From NCBI GenBank assembly GCA_039881145.1, contig JAYKKI010000134.1, positions 2,204,001 to 2,268,000 on the forward strand: a stretch of 64,000 nucleotides of DNA, in the 5' to 3' direction. Positions 34,443 through 46,747 of the stretch are shown piece by piece. The DNA comes from Druceiella hillmani. Lineage: Eukaryota > Arthropoda > Insecta > Lepidoptera > Hepialidae. A program made the translations under genes and the position numbers. The notes below the pieces were generated by a model that worked only from the letters and a program-made list of their open reading frames with translations, had not been told where the DNA came from and did not search any database. Numbering within the stretch: the stretch's first letter is position 1; each line of letters opens with the position of its first letter.

Positions 34443-35450
34443 CACAAAATACTAATTTAAATACAGCAAATCTTCCAATTTACGGTTTAAACATATAGTA
34501 CCAATACAATGTAAAGTGAGACGAATGTGGAGTTGGTACAGACTTTACTTAAGACTCAAAATGATAATTAAAAAAAAAACAATCTTTGAGCCTCGCGGTT
34601 CGGACAGAACGTACCCCGGCAGTATCAGTATTGAGGAATTGCAATCCGAATTTCAATTGCACAATTTTCGTTTGGGACTCATAATACTAATTTAAGATAG
34701 CTGATCCTCAAGTCTCACGATTTAAGCAGACAGTATCAGCACACAATCAAGACTGCAAAGTTGGGACCTAGAGCCTCACCTTGAGACTCAAAATACTAAC
34801 ATTAAAATTGCAGATTCTAAAATCTTTTGGTTAAAGCAGGCGGTATTCCTGAAGGTGCAAGACAAAGAAGTTGGAACCTTGGCAAAGTTTTTACTTTAGA
34901 CAAACAAAACTAATTTTAATGAAAGTTTAGTAGTACAGTCTTTTCTTGAGACCCACGTTATTAATTTAAAAAGAGAAGACGCCCAAGTCTTACGATTTAA
35001 GCAACCAGTACCCTGACAAAAATCATCAAAACTGAGGAGTTGTAGCACATTTTCTTCTTTAGACCAAAAATACCAATTTATAAAAGAGAGGGTCTATACT
35101 TAAGACATAATACTAAAAATAGCAGACTCTCACGCCTTAAGCATAAGGAGTCGTTATCTAAATTATCGTGGCAGAGTCTCTGTTAGAAAATCAAAATACT
35201 AATTTATAAATAGTAGATCATTCTCCTAGAGCTTTAGGACTGAGGAGTGGAATTCGAAGTTCAATGACAGTTTTTACTTAAGATCAATAATATTATTTTA
35301 AAAGCAGCAGATCCTCAAATCTCACACTTCATGCAGGTCTGAAAAGTTGGAACCCGGAGATTAAAAGCAAAGTCTCTGCTCGAGATCCACAATTTTATTT
35401 TAAAAACAGCAGACCTTTATGTTTCAGGGTTTAGGCAAGCTGTACATCTG
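34443..35450. repeat. Degenerate tandem array, unit about 110 bp
   Basis: A motif with outline 'gaGACtCAAAATACTAATTTAaaa..GCAGATCctCAAGTCTcACGATTTAAGCAg..cAGTATCagc...gaGGAGTTGGAAcc...ttTACTT' recurs in order. The 'gactcaaaatactaattta' element begins near 34445, 34551, 34674, 34783, 34897, 34948, 35060, 35101, 35184, 35279 and 35382. Most intervals are 95-123 bases; shorter ones (51, 41, 83) mark deleted units. The copies are strongly diverged, so this is an old array. It shows no coding frame. I do not recognise it as a known satellite. Its left edge abuts the (TA)n array beside the mariner. Confidence 0.75.
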
Positions 35451-37662
35451 CAACATAAGTATTAATGGATCAAAATTTGAATTTGAAAGGTTGTTCTCTG
35501 ACATAATACGATAATAATATGATTTAGCAAGCAAATATTTAATAGAATTAAAATAATAAAAGGAATGGAGCGTTATTATAAATACGGTTGGTCTAATTTA
35601 AATTGAATAAAATATTTAAATTTTAAAGATTAAAATTTGTTTTTTCATTTTTCAACATCAAGTGTTTATAGATGGAATTTCGTGTGATTATTAAGTAAGT
35701 TAAATACAACAGGTTTTTCAACAGACGTACCGTTACTCGTATTTAAATTCATTCTCCGTTTACGCCGTTGAAGGATGCAAACTAAGGAAACTTAGCACCG
35801 GTGTTTAAATTTTGATGTACCCTGCTTACCCTGCTTCAAAACATAATTTAAGTTTTATTGCTTGTGTTTATTAAAACTGTTTTTAATATTTTTTATTTTA
35901 ATTATGTTTCTGCGTTTACATAATTGTTCGTGCTTCGAATTTATTTTTTCCATAGTTAATTCTACACACTCATTGTGCTGGATCGAGAACTCCCTGACAA
36001 ATCTAGTTCCTTCAAGTATATTATCAAATTATTGAATAATTTTTAGTTACACATGAAGTAGAATAAAATAGAAAAACGTCGGTTACACCCGTTTTTCTCG
36101 AAGACTGTCTGATGTAGCAACTCAAAATTTGGGTGGGTGGTAAAACATATTCATCCACATGTTTCTCAATAATTAGCTATCGAAAATATGTATACGGAAA
36201 TTGCAAAGCGGGCAAACAGAATAACGGGTTTGTTTTTAATTTTATGTTCTTTTTTAGAATTTTATGCAATATAAGTTTAGGGGCCTTGTCCAAAAGACTA
36301 AGGTAGCTCTTAATAATAGTTTGGCCTAAAAATTTAAAATTTCTCTAAGTGATAAAACATATATTTCAAAAATGTAATTTAAAAATTATTATGTAGAAAT
36401 TTTAGGTGTAGCAAATGGAATAAACAAATTCTTTTGCTCCATTCCATAAATCATATGGCACATCAAAAAAAAAAAAGTTTGCATAACTATTTGTATTAAC
36501 ATATTCATGTAAGATATCTAAGATTTATTTTGAAAACTTCCACAAAAAATACTTCCACAAAAAAAACATCCACAAAAACTTCCCTTAATTTGCAATGAAC
36601 AATCTCAAAAGGTACGGAATCCAATTTTCCGCCCTTGTGGGTTTTCTGCTTAATTAAACTAATAACACTCAAAACCTTGCTAAGTTTTTGAGTTCTTTTG
36701 CACTAAGCAAAAAAAAGCGGTTAAACAAAAAAGTCTTGTATGGGAATAACATTTTTAGTCTTACTATAAAGATCCCGTATTCATTATGGGTCCAATTGTA
36801 GAAAAGTTTGTCAGAGAATATAAATTAAATCCGGAATTTGATTTGATAATGTATTGGTTTCAAAATTTTTATTTCAAAACGTTATGTTTTTTCAAATACT
36901 GTGACAATAAACCACATACGTTGTTCTCTTTACATTCTAGTTCACTTCATGAGTATTTATGTTTTGCCAGTATTCAATAAAAAGTTACGGGAAGAATTTA
37001 TGCGAGTGACCATTTCATGCTAAATACAAAATTCTTTTTGCAACCGTACGTACCGTAAAAAATAAAAATTTTGTAAATATGTGTGGATATTTAAGAGCAA
37101 AATATATCTAAGGAAGTACTATGACGACAAATTTCTTGTTATCAAATGTACAAATGATATTTTGAAAATGTGACTGTGTATTAAGTATATATTTATTGTG
37201 ATAGAATCACATTTAAAAACATATTTATTTCTACGTAAGTTCATTGTGTTTAAAATTTGGACATCTTTAATTTTGTCTTCATTACCATTTAATCATAAAA
37301 ATATTTTAAATTAGTCTGGTTAAATCAAACTAACTCGTACATTTTAGGACAAGAGTAACTCGTGGGAATAACTTTATTGAATTAAATTGTTCCTTTCCTT
37401 TTAATTTCTTAATGTTGACAATTTATATTACACGTGTATAGTCCTTTAATGGTTTTCCTTTTGTTATTATCTAACATATACCACAAATTATCTCACATGT
37501 CAATATAATATGAGAATTATGGTGGGATCAAATAAAAAAGTAGCAAACTACGCATTAATAAATAAGCCGATGATTAGGATTAGAGATATAATTCTAATAT
37601 GCTGAAAGTGAAACTAATAGCTTCATCAGCGTGTTGTAAGTCGTTAGTCTTACGTCCTTCTA
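35451..37662. other. AT-rich noncoding stretch
   Basis: No supported gene. A small tandem of acttccacaaaaaat units (three to four copies) lies at 36536-36582. The frame at 36786-36980 has no recognisable features. Confidence 0.55.
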
Positions 37663-38349
37663 TTACGATGAAAATTGTTCGTACTTGTCCAAATCCATTT
37701 CTTCTTTATCTCCAGCAGTATTCATTTGACGTAAAATTTCGATGAAAATATATAGATCTAGTCGACAATTCGTTTTGGTCAAAGAGGCACCATTATACAA
37801 TATATTCATAGAGATATCTTCGGCCTTATGGAATTACATATTATATAATCGAAGATTCTGGGATATTAAATTTTGCGTAAATTTATTAAATTCATATCTC
37901 TTCTCCATTAACTAGCGTTCAGCTATTTCACAATTTGCTCACGTGTCGGCACGTTTGCTTGCTAATCTGCTGAAAGAGTGACGTAACCCGTATATCTAAA
38001 ACTATAGATAATCTAGTAATCGCCTTATTCAATAATCGAGCTTTGTTAAACCCTTCATTTTCTAATAGATATCCTTGAACTGGAATTGTTATTAATGTTC
38101 TTTGATTTCTACGCAGAAAGTTTGGACCAACGAATTTATCTGTAAAACTTCTTGTATTCTAGCGTGTAACATTTTATCTACATAATCCTTCGTTACAAGA
38201 TTGGTAATATAATATCATGCCCTTTCCTTTCTAAGTACATATTTGACAGCTTTCGTTCTTAAAGTTTGTCTCATGCTATTTATAGCGTCATTTCTTGGAA
38301 CAGAAGTCTCAATTGATTGAATCCAACCAATAGGTTGAGTAAGGCGTAG
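37663..38349 (-). pseudogene. Unidentified decayed coding locus, at least 225 codons
   Basis: Read on the minus strand, open segments follow one another. 38349-38092 is 86 codons with one internal TGA (38215-38217) and includes RNDAINSMRQTLRTKAVKY and KDYVDKMLHARIQEVLQ. 38158-37928 is 76 residues with no stop and includes FLRRNQRTLITIPVQGYLL. 37911-37663 is 83 codons with one internal TAA (37834-37836), includes LDLYIFIEILRQMNTAGDKE, and ends DLDKYEQFSS at a TAA. The order, matching direction and protein-like composition indicate one gene broken by a few stops and two or three frameshifts. G+C is modestly raised. I cannot name the family; a mobile element or endogenised DNA-virus gene are possibilities, but neither is shown. 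Confidence 0.6.
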
Positions 38350-39358
38350 CTATTAACCTGAGGTGTAGATAGAAAATAGAAGTAGTTTCATGCAATGAGA
38401 GCGTATTCACTCACTCATCTCACTCAAGTCATACATACTTTATTATTTCTTTTTTTAATTCAAACATTATATTTTTAATTAGAGAGTAAAGGACAGAAGT
38501 CAAGGCGCAAGTATTGAATTATTTGTACTCATTTTATAAATGTGAATTTATATGAGGTGAAAAGCTGAAATGTATTTTGATTCACCTATAAAATGGAATG
38601 AAAATAAAAAAATGAAGTTTAAAATAGGAATAGAAGCAAAAATGTGGCAATAGTAAGTTACGAATTTATAACTATTATCATTTATGATACATGCACGAGC
38701 ACGATTTTTTTTTAATTACGTCCCGTGATTGGTTCTATATACATGATTATCTGATCGTATTACATAGGTATAATGGTTAATAAGATGCCACTAAATTGTC
38801 TATTCGTCTATTTTAGTAATATTTTGGTCGTAAAAATACTTATTTTTCAAAAATGACTAAAGCTATGTATCAGAATTTTCTGATAAGTAGTAAATCTTGA
38901 CTAAAATTTGGAGGCTCTCAGAAAATTAACATGACTTTTAATAGAATATTTTTATTGCCTTTGCGTAATTCATATTTTTAACATACACGCAATCATGCAT
39001 TGAACAATTCTTAGATTCGAACGTTCAAAGTAAAGCGTATGGTCAAAAAATATGTAGGTTTATAAAAAAATTCTATACAAACACCGTATCTAAAAAAATG
39101 TTACTCGGTTGCCACAAGGTTAGTATTATTCAAGAATTTAATTATTTAATTAAGACTTTATACTATATAATACATATTGTATTCATTTTCCGAAAATTTA
39201 ACAATAAACGTAGAAAATATTTGAAGTTGAAAATGGGTTATTTCCTCTAGTTACTTGATGTAGAATTAACGGTACACGAGCTTAAAATTTATTGATGAAA
39301 ATATAAAAACAAGTGTTTTTATTACATTCAGTAATATTGTAACTCGCTTGAATATATA
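38350..39358. other. AT-rich noncoding stretch
   Basis: No supported gene or mobile element. Frames are closed on both strands. Confidence 0.55.
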
Positions 39359-39434
39359 TGGTTGACTGGAAGAGATTGTTTATGTAGCAATAAGTCCGCC
39401 ATATATATTATGCATAAAAGGTGATAAATAAATA
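39359..39434 (+). mobile_element. Non-LTR (CR1-like) 3' end fragment, copy 2
   Basis: tggttgactggaagagattg, then gcaataagtccgccatat, then a gataaataaata tail. It is the most typical of the three copies (others at 26470 and 49495). No reverse-transcriptase coding sequence precedes it, consistent with heavy 5' truncation. Confidence 0.5.
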
Positions 39435-40470
39435 TAGTTCTGTATACTTAGGCACACATACACACGAATGTATCACATATATGTATACATTTAAAGGCAC
39501 ATAACATTTCTATTAAACTATTTAAAATATTAATGCTGTTTTTCACCTATAACATTGCATAAAATATATCTCAAAAATTATGAAACTTGTAATCATTAAC
39601 ACTATTGCATTGAAATAAAATTTGGAGAAACTTCTAGAAACGCTGTGGTTTTCGTAATTTTAACAAATTACAATTGCAGACATAGGAATCAGGGAAATTT
39701 TTCAAGAAAATTTTAAAGAATATCTCTTTACGTAAAAATAACCTATATGGAAGCTTCATTACTTATTCATTCAATTGATATGACAACACGTCATCACACG
39801 ATAGGTAAACATTTAGTGTACAAATTTCTATATAAATCATTTTCAGTGTAAACTATTGAGATGCATATATGAGGGCTAACATGCTTAATCGTTATGCCAA
39901 AATATCAAGTTTCTGCGTTAAACTCTTTCTGAATAAAATGGTTGTAACAGAGGATAACCGGATGGACATATGAATGTTGTCATGAGTGTTTATTTTTTTT
40001 TCTTTTTGAGGTACAAGAACTGAAATATTGAGACTTAATCGAGGCTTAAATGTCTTCTCTACCGTCATAGCCACATCTATTTAAGCCAAAAACATTATCA
40101 AGAAAACCACAAACATATTATATTAGATATTTATATAGTCCGGGCGGCGTTTAGGTTTTCATTCCCCTATAAAGAGATAATAGCTAGATATGGTTAATTA
40201 TGTTACATTAGATGGACTTCTGAGCGCACGGCATCATTCCATAATTTGATGATTAAATGAATTAACATTACCCGATCTTGTTTGAATCTGGGATCTTTGA
40301 TGCTTTTTTTTCCCGTATTCTTTAATTTTTTTTTTTAAATTTAATTCTTAACATCGACCGATCCTGTCATCGAGTGCTACCAATTCCTAGATATATCGGC
40401 ACTGTTGCGGTTTCCGTTTTTACATAGACCTAAGGGTGGGTTAAAATATACAAATCTCAATTTTATTTAT
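39435..40470. other. Noncoding stretch
   Basis: The minus-strand frame at 39892-40074 is not recognised. At 40141-40175 the text gtccgggcggcgtttaggttttcattcc, preceded by TA, is somewhat similar to the mariner terminal repeat at 33014, but no partner end was found nearby. Confidence 0.45.
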
Positions 40471-40512
40471 GGGTAAAATTTCTAGTCTCGTATTAGACTA
40501 GAAATTTTACCC
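40471..40512. repeat. Perfect hairpin, 18-bp arms, 6-base loop
   Basis: gggtaaaatttctagtct (40471-40488) and its exact reverse complement (40495-40512) flank cgtatt. A T-run follows the right arm, but there is no adjoining gene to terminate. Confidence 0.95.
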
Positions 40513-43198
40513 TTTTTTGTAAACCTTATATCTCTTTTATGGTTTATTAGATAATTTGAAATCAGAATAATTATTGAATATTTTCATAATTAATGTAATG
40601 TGACAACATTCAATTTTATAAATAGACCTCTATAATATTGAAAAAGTAACAATTTCGTTGTAGTGAATCTCAATTAATAAATGAACAAGCAGACGGGCAT
40701 TTATTCGTATATTAATAACGATTTTCCTGTTCTTCGTTTAAATTTATAACTCAATTAGTATATTTGTGAAAAACTCGTAATAATGCGATCTTTCGACGAA
40801 AACGTCCGTTCATAAATATAAATAGTAGATTTAAATTAAAATACAAAATGAACCGACGGACGTGGGTACATGTACGTGCCTGCGTATGTATGTACGTGTA
40901 TCCGTGCTTCCGATTTTTTCAAAAATGGATCAAACAATTATTCTTAAACTTTCAACATTATTACACTTAACTTAGTATTTAACTTGTTACGTCACTTGAA
41001 AAAATAATAAATAGGGTTTAATCGCAAATAACTTTAAACGGCAAACGCTTAAACCAATTGATCATTTTAACCAAAAGGTGTCTAAACTAATCAGATTTTT
41101 ACCATTTGTTTTTAATATTTGAATATCCAAATACCGTTCAGATCAGCAAAAACTGGGCATTAACATTCTATTTCTCAAATTATGGGCTTTCGTATTCCAA
41201 ACTTTTTTTTTTCTTTAACTGCACTAATAATATAAAAACAATAATAATCTATAATTGGCACTTAATATTTGTACATCAAGATATGTACTATCGAGGAAAA
41301 ATATAGAAATAAGTGTATCGGTGCCTTTTTAACTAAGAATAGTTACAAATCAAAACTTTTATCGCTAACAGTTTGTTGTTAAAACGTTGTATAAATACAA
41401 TAACTGCTCCATTTGCAATGCCGTCACGGCTAAACTTGCGAGATGCTATAAATTACTTACCCAAACGACTGGTCGTACAAAAAAAAACCAGCTAGAGTTT
41501 GATTAACGTCTGTTCACAGAACTTTCCATTAACGGCCGAGAGGTGTGCTTGCCGCGAAAAAGTTAATAAAAATACAATACTTTTGGGAAAGTGGAGTCCG
41601 CAACAATGTCAGAACGTCGGTGTTCGTTTTTCATATATGGTTTTCCGTGGTAAAATAATGGAAGGCGTCTGGCATTAATAATGCGAACCATTATTAATGA
41701 AGCGACTTTGTTTCTTCCAGATATTTTATAGTCAAATATTTTTTTATACCCTGTAATAATTTAGTTTTGTATTTATTTACGGTTAAATAGAAGTAAAACT
41801 AATTCAATTTTGCAATTAATTATGTGTAATCCGGCAAGATGTTATATTTTTAAATCAGTCGTCTTGTGTCAAAAATAATTAAAGTGTATTTTTTTATGTA
41901 ATCACAATTATGCGTAAATTAGGACTCAGTTTAAACAGCGCAATTTGTCTGTGTGGAAACAAATAAAGTATTGAAAATTGTCAAATGTCAAAGTTAATTG
42001 TCATTTATCTATTGGAAAAAAAATTGAAAACAAAACGTAGGTTTCGTTCTTAATTAACTTAGCAAGCTTCGCTTAAATATTACAATAGTAATAACGAGTA
42101 AATTAAAGCAAAAAGATAGATTTGTTTTCATTTGTCATTTATTAATTTATTAAATACGTCATTGTAATTTCTAATATTTTATGACATCCATATTTGTAAA
42201 TTAGTTTTTACACGCGTACACACTAATTAAAATAAAACCCATTTTGTTTAGAATGTATTTAAGCACTTACTTTAAAATCCTGAGGGCTTTGCCAGTATTA
42301 CATTCTAAGGATTTTACAATTATTTGGTCAAATTAAAAACGAAATATTTATTAATTCAACTGATTAGAAAAGGTATTACAAAAATTTAACAAATTCCAGT
42401 GATACAGACAAATTCACATTTTCCAAACAATAAACACGAATCCACATTTTAAAGACAATAACAGTTTCTTCAAAAAGATTCAAATATTCTGATCAGTTAG
42501 AATGAAGTTTGTGGGTGTTGCGTTATCAAATAATAAATAAGCCTCGTAGATTTATTTGGAAATCGTAATTAAAATTAGATTAATTTTGTTACTAAAAAGC
42601 AAAAAATAATTTATCTAGATGGTAATTGAAACAATATGGTATTAATAGTTATTCAAATAGTTCACTTTAAAAATCGATGATAGTATTTTTTAAAATCCTA
42701 AATATTTGGGCAATTCGTGGATGTCAAAGATTTTCAAATGGCAATAATTTTTAATCATGAATTATAAACAACCTTTACTTTGAAATGAAACTGACCTTGA
42801 AATTGAATTGTGTGGTCTTTTCTATTTTTAACGTTATTTTGTAAAACTATGCAAATGAATGTGATAGTTAGGAAAGTCGAATTCACCATCTATTACTAAG
42901 AAGGGTATTTAAGCAATATAGCCACATTTCTTACTTTTATCAAAATAAAAGATATAGCTTGGTGCATTTCCATGTCAATGACTTATTTTTATTTTTTAAA
43001 TTTAAAAAAAAGTGGTATATTTTTTTAAAACATCAGTTTGTAGTACTACGGATTAAAGTGGCACTATTTAGTGATGATACGTACTGTTTACATAATACCG
43101 GTATAAGACAGAAAATTCCAAATGCATAAAATCAAACGCTTTAAAAATGTAAATAATATACCTAGGAGTTGACATTGTACTTCGTCAAACTGCTAAAG
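40513..43198. other. AT-rich noncoding stretch with a G+C-richer patch
   Basis: No supported gene. An impure GTAC/GTGT tract lies at about 40860-40910. At 41400-41720 the text is less AT-rich and includes an 11-bp inverted repeat of homeodomain-like TAAT words (cattaataatg, cgaac, cattattaatg; 41673-41699). This could be a conserved regulatory element. The frame at 41106-41306 is not recognised. Confidence 0.45.
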
Positions 43199-43262
43199 CT
43201 GGTATGCATCTTGGCACAGTGCATAATCTTCTGGTATGCATCTTGGCGAGTGGATAATCGTC
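43199..43262. repeat. 32-bp tandem duplication
   Basis: ctggtatgcatcttggc starts two adjacent 32-base units at 43199 and 43231; the second halves are diverged. It lies directly before the SINE-like patch. Confidence 0.85.
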
Positions 43263-43274
43263 CGACAAATGCAT

Positions 43275-43360
43275 TTGTACATTGGGGAGATTGCCGGGTG
43301 CTGGCCGCAGTGATCCCTGTCCTACAAACCTTGTATAATTTGTAGGTTCGAGTACAGTTT
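43275..43360 (+). mobile_element. Candidate tRNA-derived SINE head
   Basis: GGTTCGAGTAC at 43344-43354 is a near-consensus Pol III B box. TGGCCGCAGTGATCC at 43302 is a degenerate A box 42 bases upstream, the usual spacing. The surrounding text (gccgggtgctggccgcagtgatccctg) resembles insect SINE heads. No 3' tail or target duplication was found. A minus-strand open frame overlapping it (43162-43455) is probably fortuitous. Confidence 0.35.
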
Positions 43361-45214
43361 TGTTGTGCTATATTATTTAGATAACGTTTAATAAATCGTG
43401 GTGAAATCATAATATACTTATTTAAGTTGTATTGTTTTTCGATAAAATTTTTCATCGATTTTTTCCTGATGAAAACCTGTTTTTATTTATCTTCTATGAA
43501 ATTAATAAAAATTTTGAACTAGTAAGCAGTGATTAAATTTGTTATTAATAGTTAAGTAAGTACTCACATTGTAGCTGATTTATAATTAATAACATTTTAT
43601 GATAATCATAATTTAATAAGGGCCAAAATTTTACAGATTGCGTATATTAGATACGAGATATATGTATTTTGCTACTTCCTTTTTGACAACTATGAAAAAT
43701 TTAAGAATGAATGAATGTGAAAAAGTTATAATCTTTATTTCTTTAACTAAGTGACAAACTTTGGACACTGATGCGCATTACCTGCATGACGACGGCACGC
43801 TTGCAATATCAAAGGCATTAAGCTACTGGTAGACGAATATTTTAATGTTGTGGACACGGATGATTGATATACAACTTGTTTCATATCTCACTACTAGTTG
43901 AGTATATTAATGAGGAATGGAAATATTATGTGGGTTATTAAACTAAGAGATATGAAGGACACAAAATTGTGTGTATATTTTGTGACTCGTCTTGATTAGG
44001 ATTGTCAATAAAAACTTAAATAATATAATATCTTTATTTTAGCACTCTTCGGTAACTATAAATCATATTTGATCTTCACACAGGACAAGCTTTGCAAGTA
44101 TTCTAACGCGCATTAGTTATTTATTTTACTTGCTATACGTCTTGTAAATGTGATCATTTGTAATGAAATTATTAGGAGTTTTGATTAATTTCTTTAAAAT
44201 ACACGAAAATATATTGTTAAATTTATATAGCAAACCAACATTTAGAAATAAAATTATTGTAAGCTAAAATTTTATCTTGAAAATAAAAATACAAAAAAAT
44301 TTTATGTTCGAATAGAATTCGCATTGCAATAGTTCCATACATACTTAAGTATAAATTGAGGTTGAAATATTTAGGGTACATAAAATTTCAATCAAACTAT
44401 TTCTATGTAATGGCATAATTTTGAACCATACAAATATATGGTGTAATAAATCTTTTACAGACGTAAAATTGTCGTAAATTACTCATTCTGATTTTATTTT
44501 CTCCTTCGTAATTTAGGAAAATTACCCTAGTTTTTCTACATAATTATTATTAAAGAAGTTTTTTGATATAATAACTTATAAATATCACTTTGAAAAACTT
44601 CGTACCAGGTTAGGTTGGGTTGGGAAAGAGGCCACCCTTTTTCCTTTTGTCATGCATTTTTTCACATGCTACTTAAAATTACAAAAAATTATAAATTTAT
44701 TTTTGTGACCCCAAAAGGTTGTGAAATGATGGATTGTTCGCCCTAAGATTTTCATGTTACATAATAATTTTTAGTTTTTACTATTTCAAAATTTGCGGTT
44801 TAATATGCAACATAATACGCTTTATTCCTATGCCAATTTCAAAATTGTTGGGTTGAACAGTTTCTGAAAAAATCAATCTTCTATGAAGAGAGATACATAT
44901 GTGATCTCATAAGGGTTTAGTTTTTCATTTTGAAGAATGCGGAAAAATATGTCTAAACCGGATATATTCAACAGTAGAATGTATGTGACAGAATGGGTGT
45001 AAGTTGATAATTATACACAAAATTCCGCCGTTTCAAATGTCAAATAGGAAATTGTGTCATCTAGTTATTGTTATTTAAGCTAGATTAATTTCGTTGTCTG
45101 ATATAATAATATTATTCGAAATAAGTAAGTTCAATTTCCGCTAATACTCACTGAATTTAAAATTACTTTGCAATTTCTATTGTAATAATTTTGGAGTTTA
45201 CTCCTTAAGAATCG
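43361..45214. other. AT-rich noncoding stretch
   Basis: No gene, RNA gene or element recognised. Confidence 0.55.
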
Positions 45215-45243
45215 ATTTTCATGTATGTGCTATACATGAAAAT
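45215..45243. repeat. 12-bp-armed hairpin, 5-base loop
   Basis: attttcatgtat and its reverse complement flank gtgct. A minor member of the hairpin set. Confidence 0.85.
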
Positions 45244-45388
45244 AAACCGGTATCAAGTTTTATGAGTAAAATCAGATGTTCAGAGTGTACGAAGTTCAGA
45301 GCGTTAAAAGAAGTGTAACCGTTAGGTGGCTTCTCCGCGCAACATTTCTACGCATTTTTAGTGAGATATCAATATGTTTACTTGAAAT

Positions 45389-45479
45389 TTTCTTACGACG
45401 TAATCTCAATGTCGGAGTGTGACACACATATTGGCACTTTCTTATCGCGTAATCGCAATGACGGAGTGTGATACACATA
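45389..45479. repeat. Imperfect direct repeat, about 50-bp period
   Basis: Two copies with outline 'ttcttaYSRCGTAATCkCAATGwCGGAGTGTGAyACACAT' (45389-45429 and 45438-45479). They are richer in G+C than the surroundings and look like pieces of a dispersed repeat. The minus-strand frame across them (45296-45478) is probably accidental. Confidence 0.75.
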
Positions 45480-46673
45480 GTTTACTATCGTTCGCTTAAA
45501 TCAAGATGTAATCATGAAATGTCACTATGTGTAAATATTTGGTGCCTTCTATCCTACAAAATTAAAAAGTCTTTTTTAATGTTAACTTCTTTGTCTGAAG
45601 TTACTAAATATGTTTTCATTTTTTGTATAAATTTGATCTTGTACATTTTACTGAGCTCACATTATTTTTACTTATTTGAAAATAATTATCTTATCAGGAT
45701 TTTTTTTTTAAATTTTAAATTTATATTTGATGATATTGATATATATTATCATATACCTACAGTGTTACATATTTTAGACATTCCAAGATAATTGTACTTA
45801 AGGATTAAACAATGTATTTTTTATTAACACTCTCACTTCCTAAATACTTTATTTTGCTATTGTATAAAATTTCTCATGTAAGTAGCTTTAAATGGCATCG
45901 CCAAAACATCATATTGCTGTTTGGTTAAAATATTGAAGAAACTGCTAAAATCACTCTGACTTGTTAAAAAAATATTTCGTAAAAATGTTTCCTTAAATGA
46001 TAAAGGACATAATTGAACAAAGTATAGTCGAATAATAGAAATGAAGTAACAGTAATCCTTAAAAATTGTATTGTTTTTTTTAACTTTAAACGTCTCATTT
46101 TCATTTTTTTTTTAATAAATCCATTCTTCATTTGTCAATATTTGGTATCGAATTTGCGAATTAGGCTCATGCTATTGTTATTCAAACGTTTTATGTAAAC
46201 ATATTCGTATTATCATGTTTTTAATTTAAACCACATAGAGACTAGTGAAGCTCAGACAATTTTAGGAATGTAGTAAATTTCTTGTTGCTTACATTATTTT
46301 TATACTTTTATATTTAGTTAACACATTATTTCTTAATTATGTTTAAAATAAATAAATTGATGTAATTATAAGGAACATGTTAAAAAGATATCAATTACAA
46401 TTATTGGCAATAAATCTATTGGTAAAATGAAAAATAATTAATAATTTAATTAGCCATACCCATATATGATGATAAATATTTTTAAGAATATTTCTCTGAT
46501 CCATAGTTTCCGACCTTCATGAAATCAAATGAAGAATATATTAGATTTTTTCGAAACTGTCTTCTCTTCGAATATTACTTGCAATGCTATCAGAACTTGT
46601 TGCTGTATAATTTTAGTAATTTCCAATGTCATCACGAGGGTATGTCCCTTTCAGTATGGAAAGTATGCAAAAA

Positions 46674-46674
<1 letters not shown>
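45480..46674. other. AT-rich noncoding stretch
   Basis: Contains a 107-residue plus-strand frame (45468-45791) rich in Ile, Leu, Phe and Tyr with no domain pattern, typical of chance opening in T-rich DNA. Nothing else is supported. Confidence 0.5.
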
Positions 46675-46744
<70 letters not shown>

Positions 46745-46747
46745 TAC
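46675..46747. repeat. (TA)n microsatellite
   Basis: A nearly pure TA array. Two overlapping plus-strand frames that end in Tyr/Ile repeats run into it and are artefacts. Confidence 0.95.

Noticed and set aside
40141..40175. Solo mariner terminal repeat
   Set aside because: Only loose similarity to the 33-kb mariner end and no partner repeat or transposase nearby.
40471..40512. Hairpin plus T-run as a transcription terminator
   Set aside because: Rho-independent terminators belong to bacteria; this is eukaryotic DNA and no gene adjoins.
43162..43455. 97-residue minus-strand frame
   Set aside because: It crosses a 32-bp tandem duplication and a SINE-like patch; probably fortuitous.
45468..45791. 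107-residue plus-strand frame, the second longest in the window
   Set aside because: Ile/Leu/Phe/Tyr-rich without domain pattern or codon bias; expected in T-rich DNA. It also starts inside a repeat.
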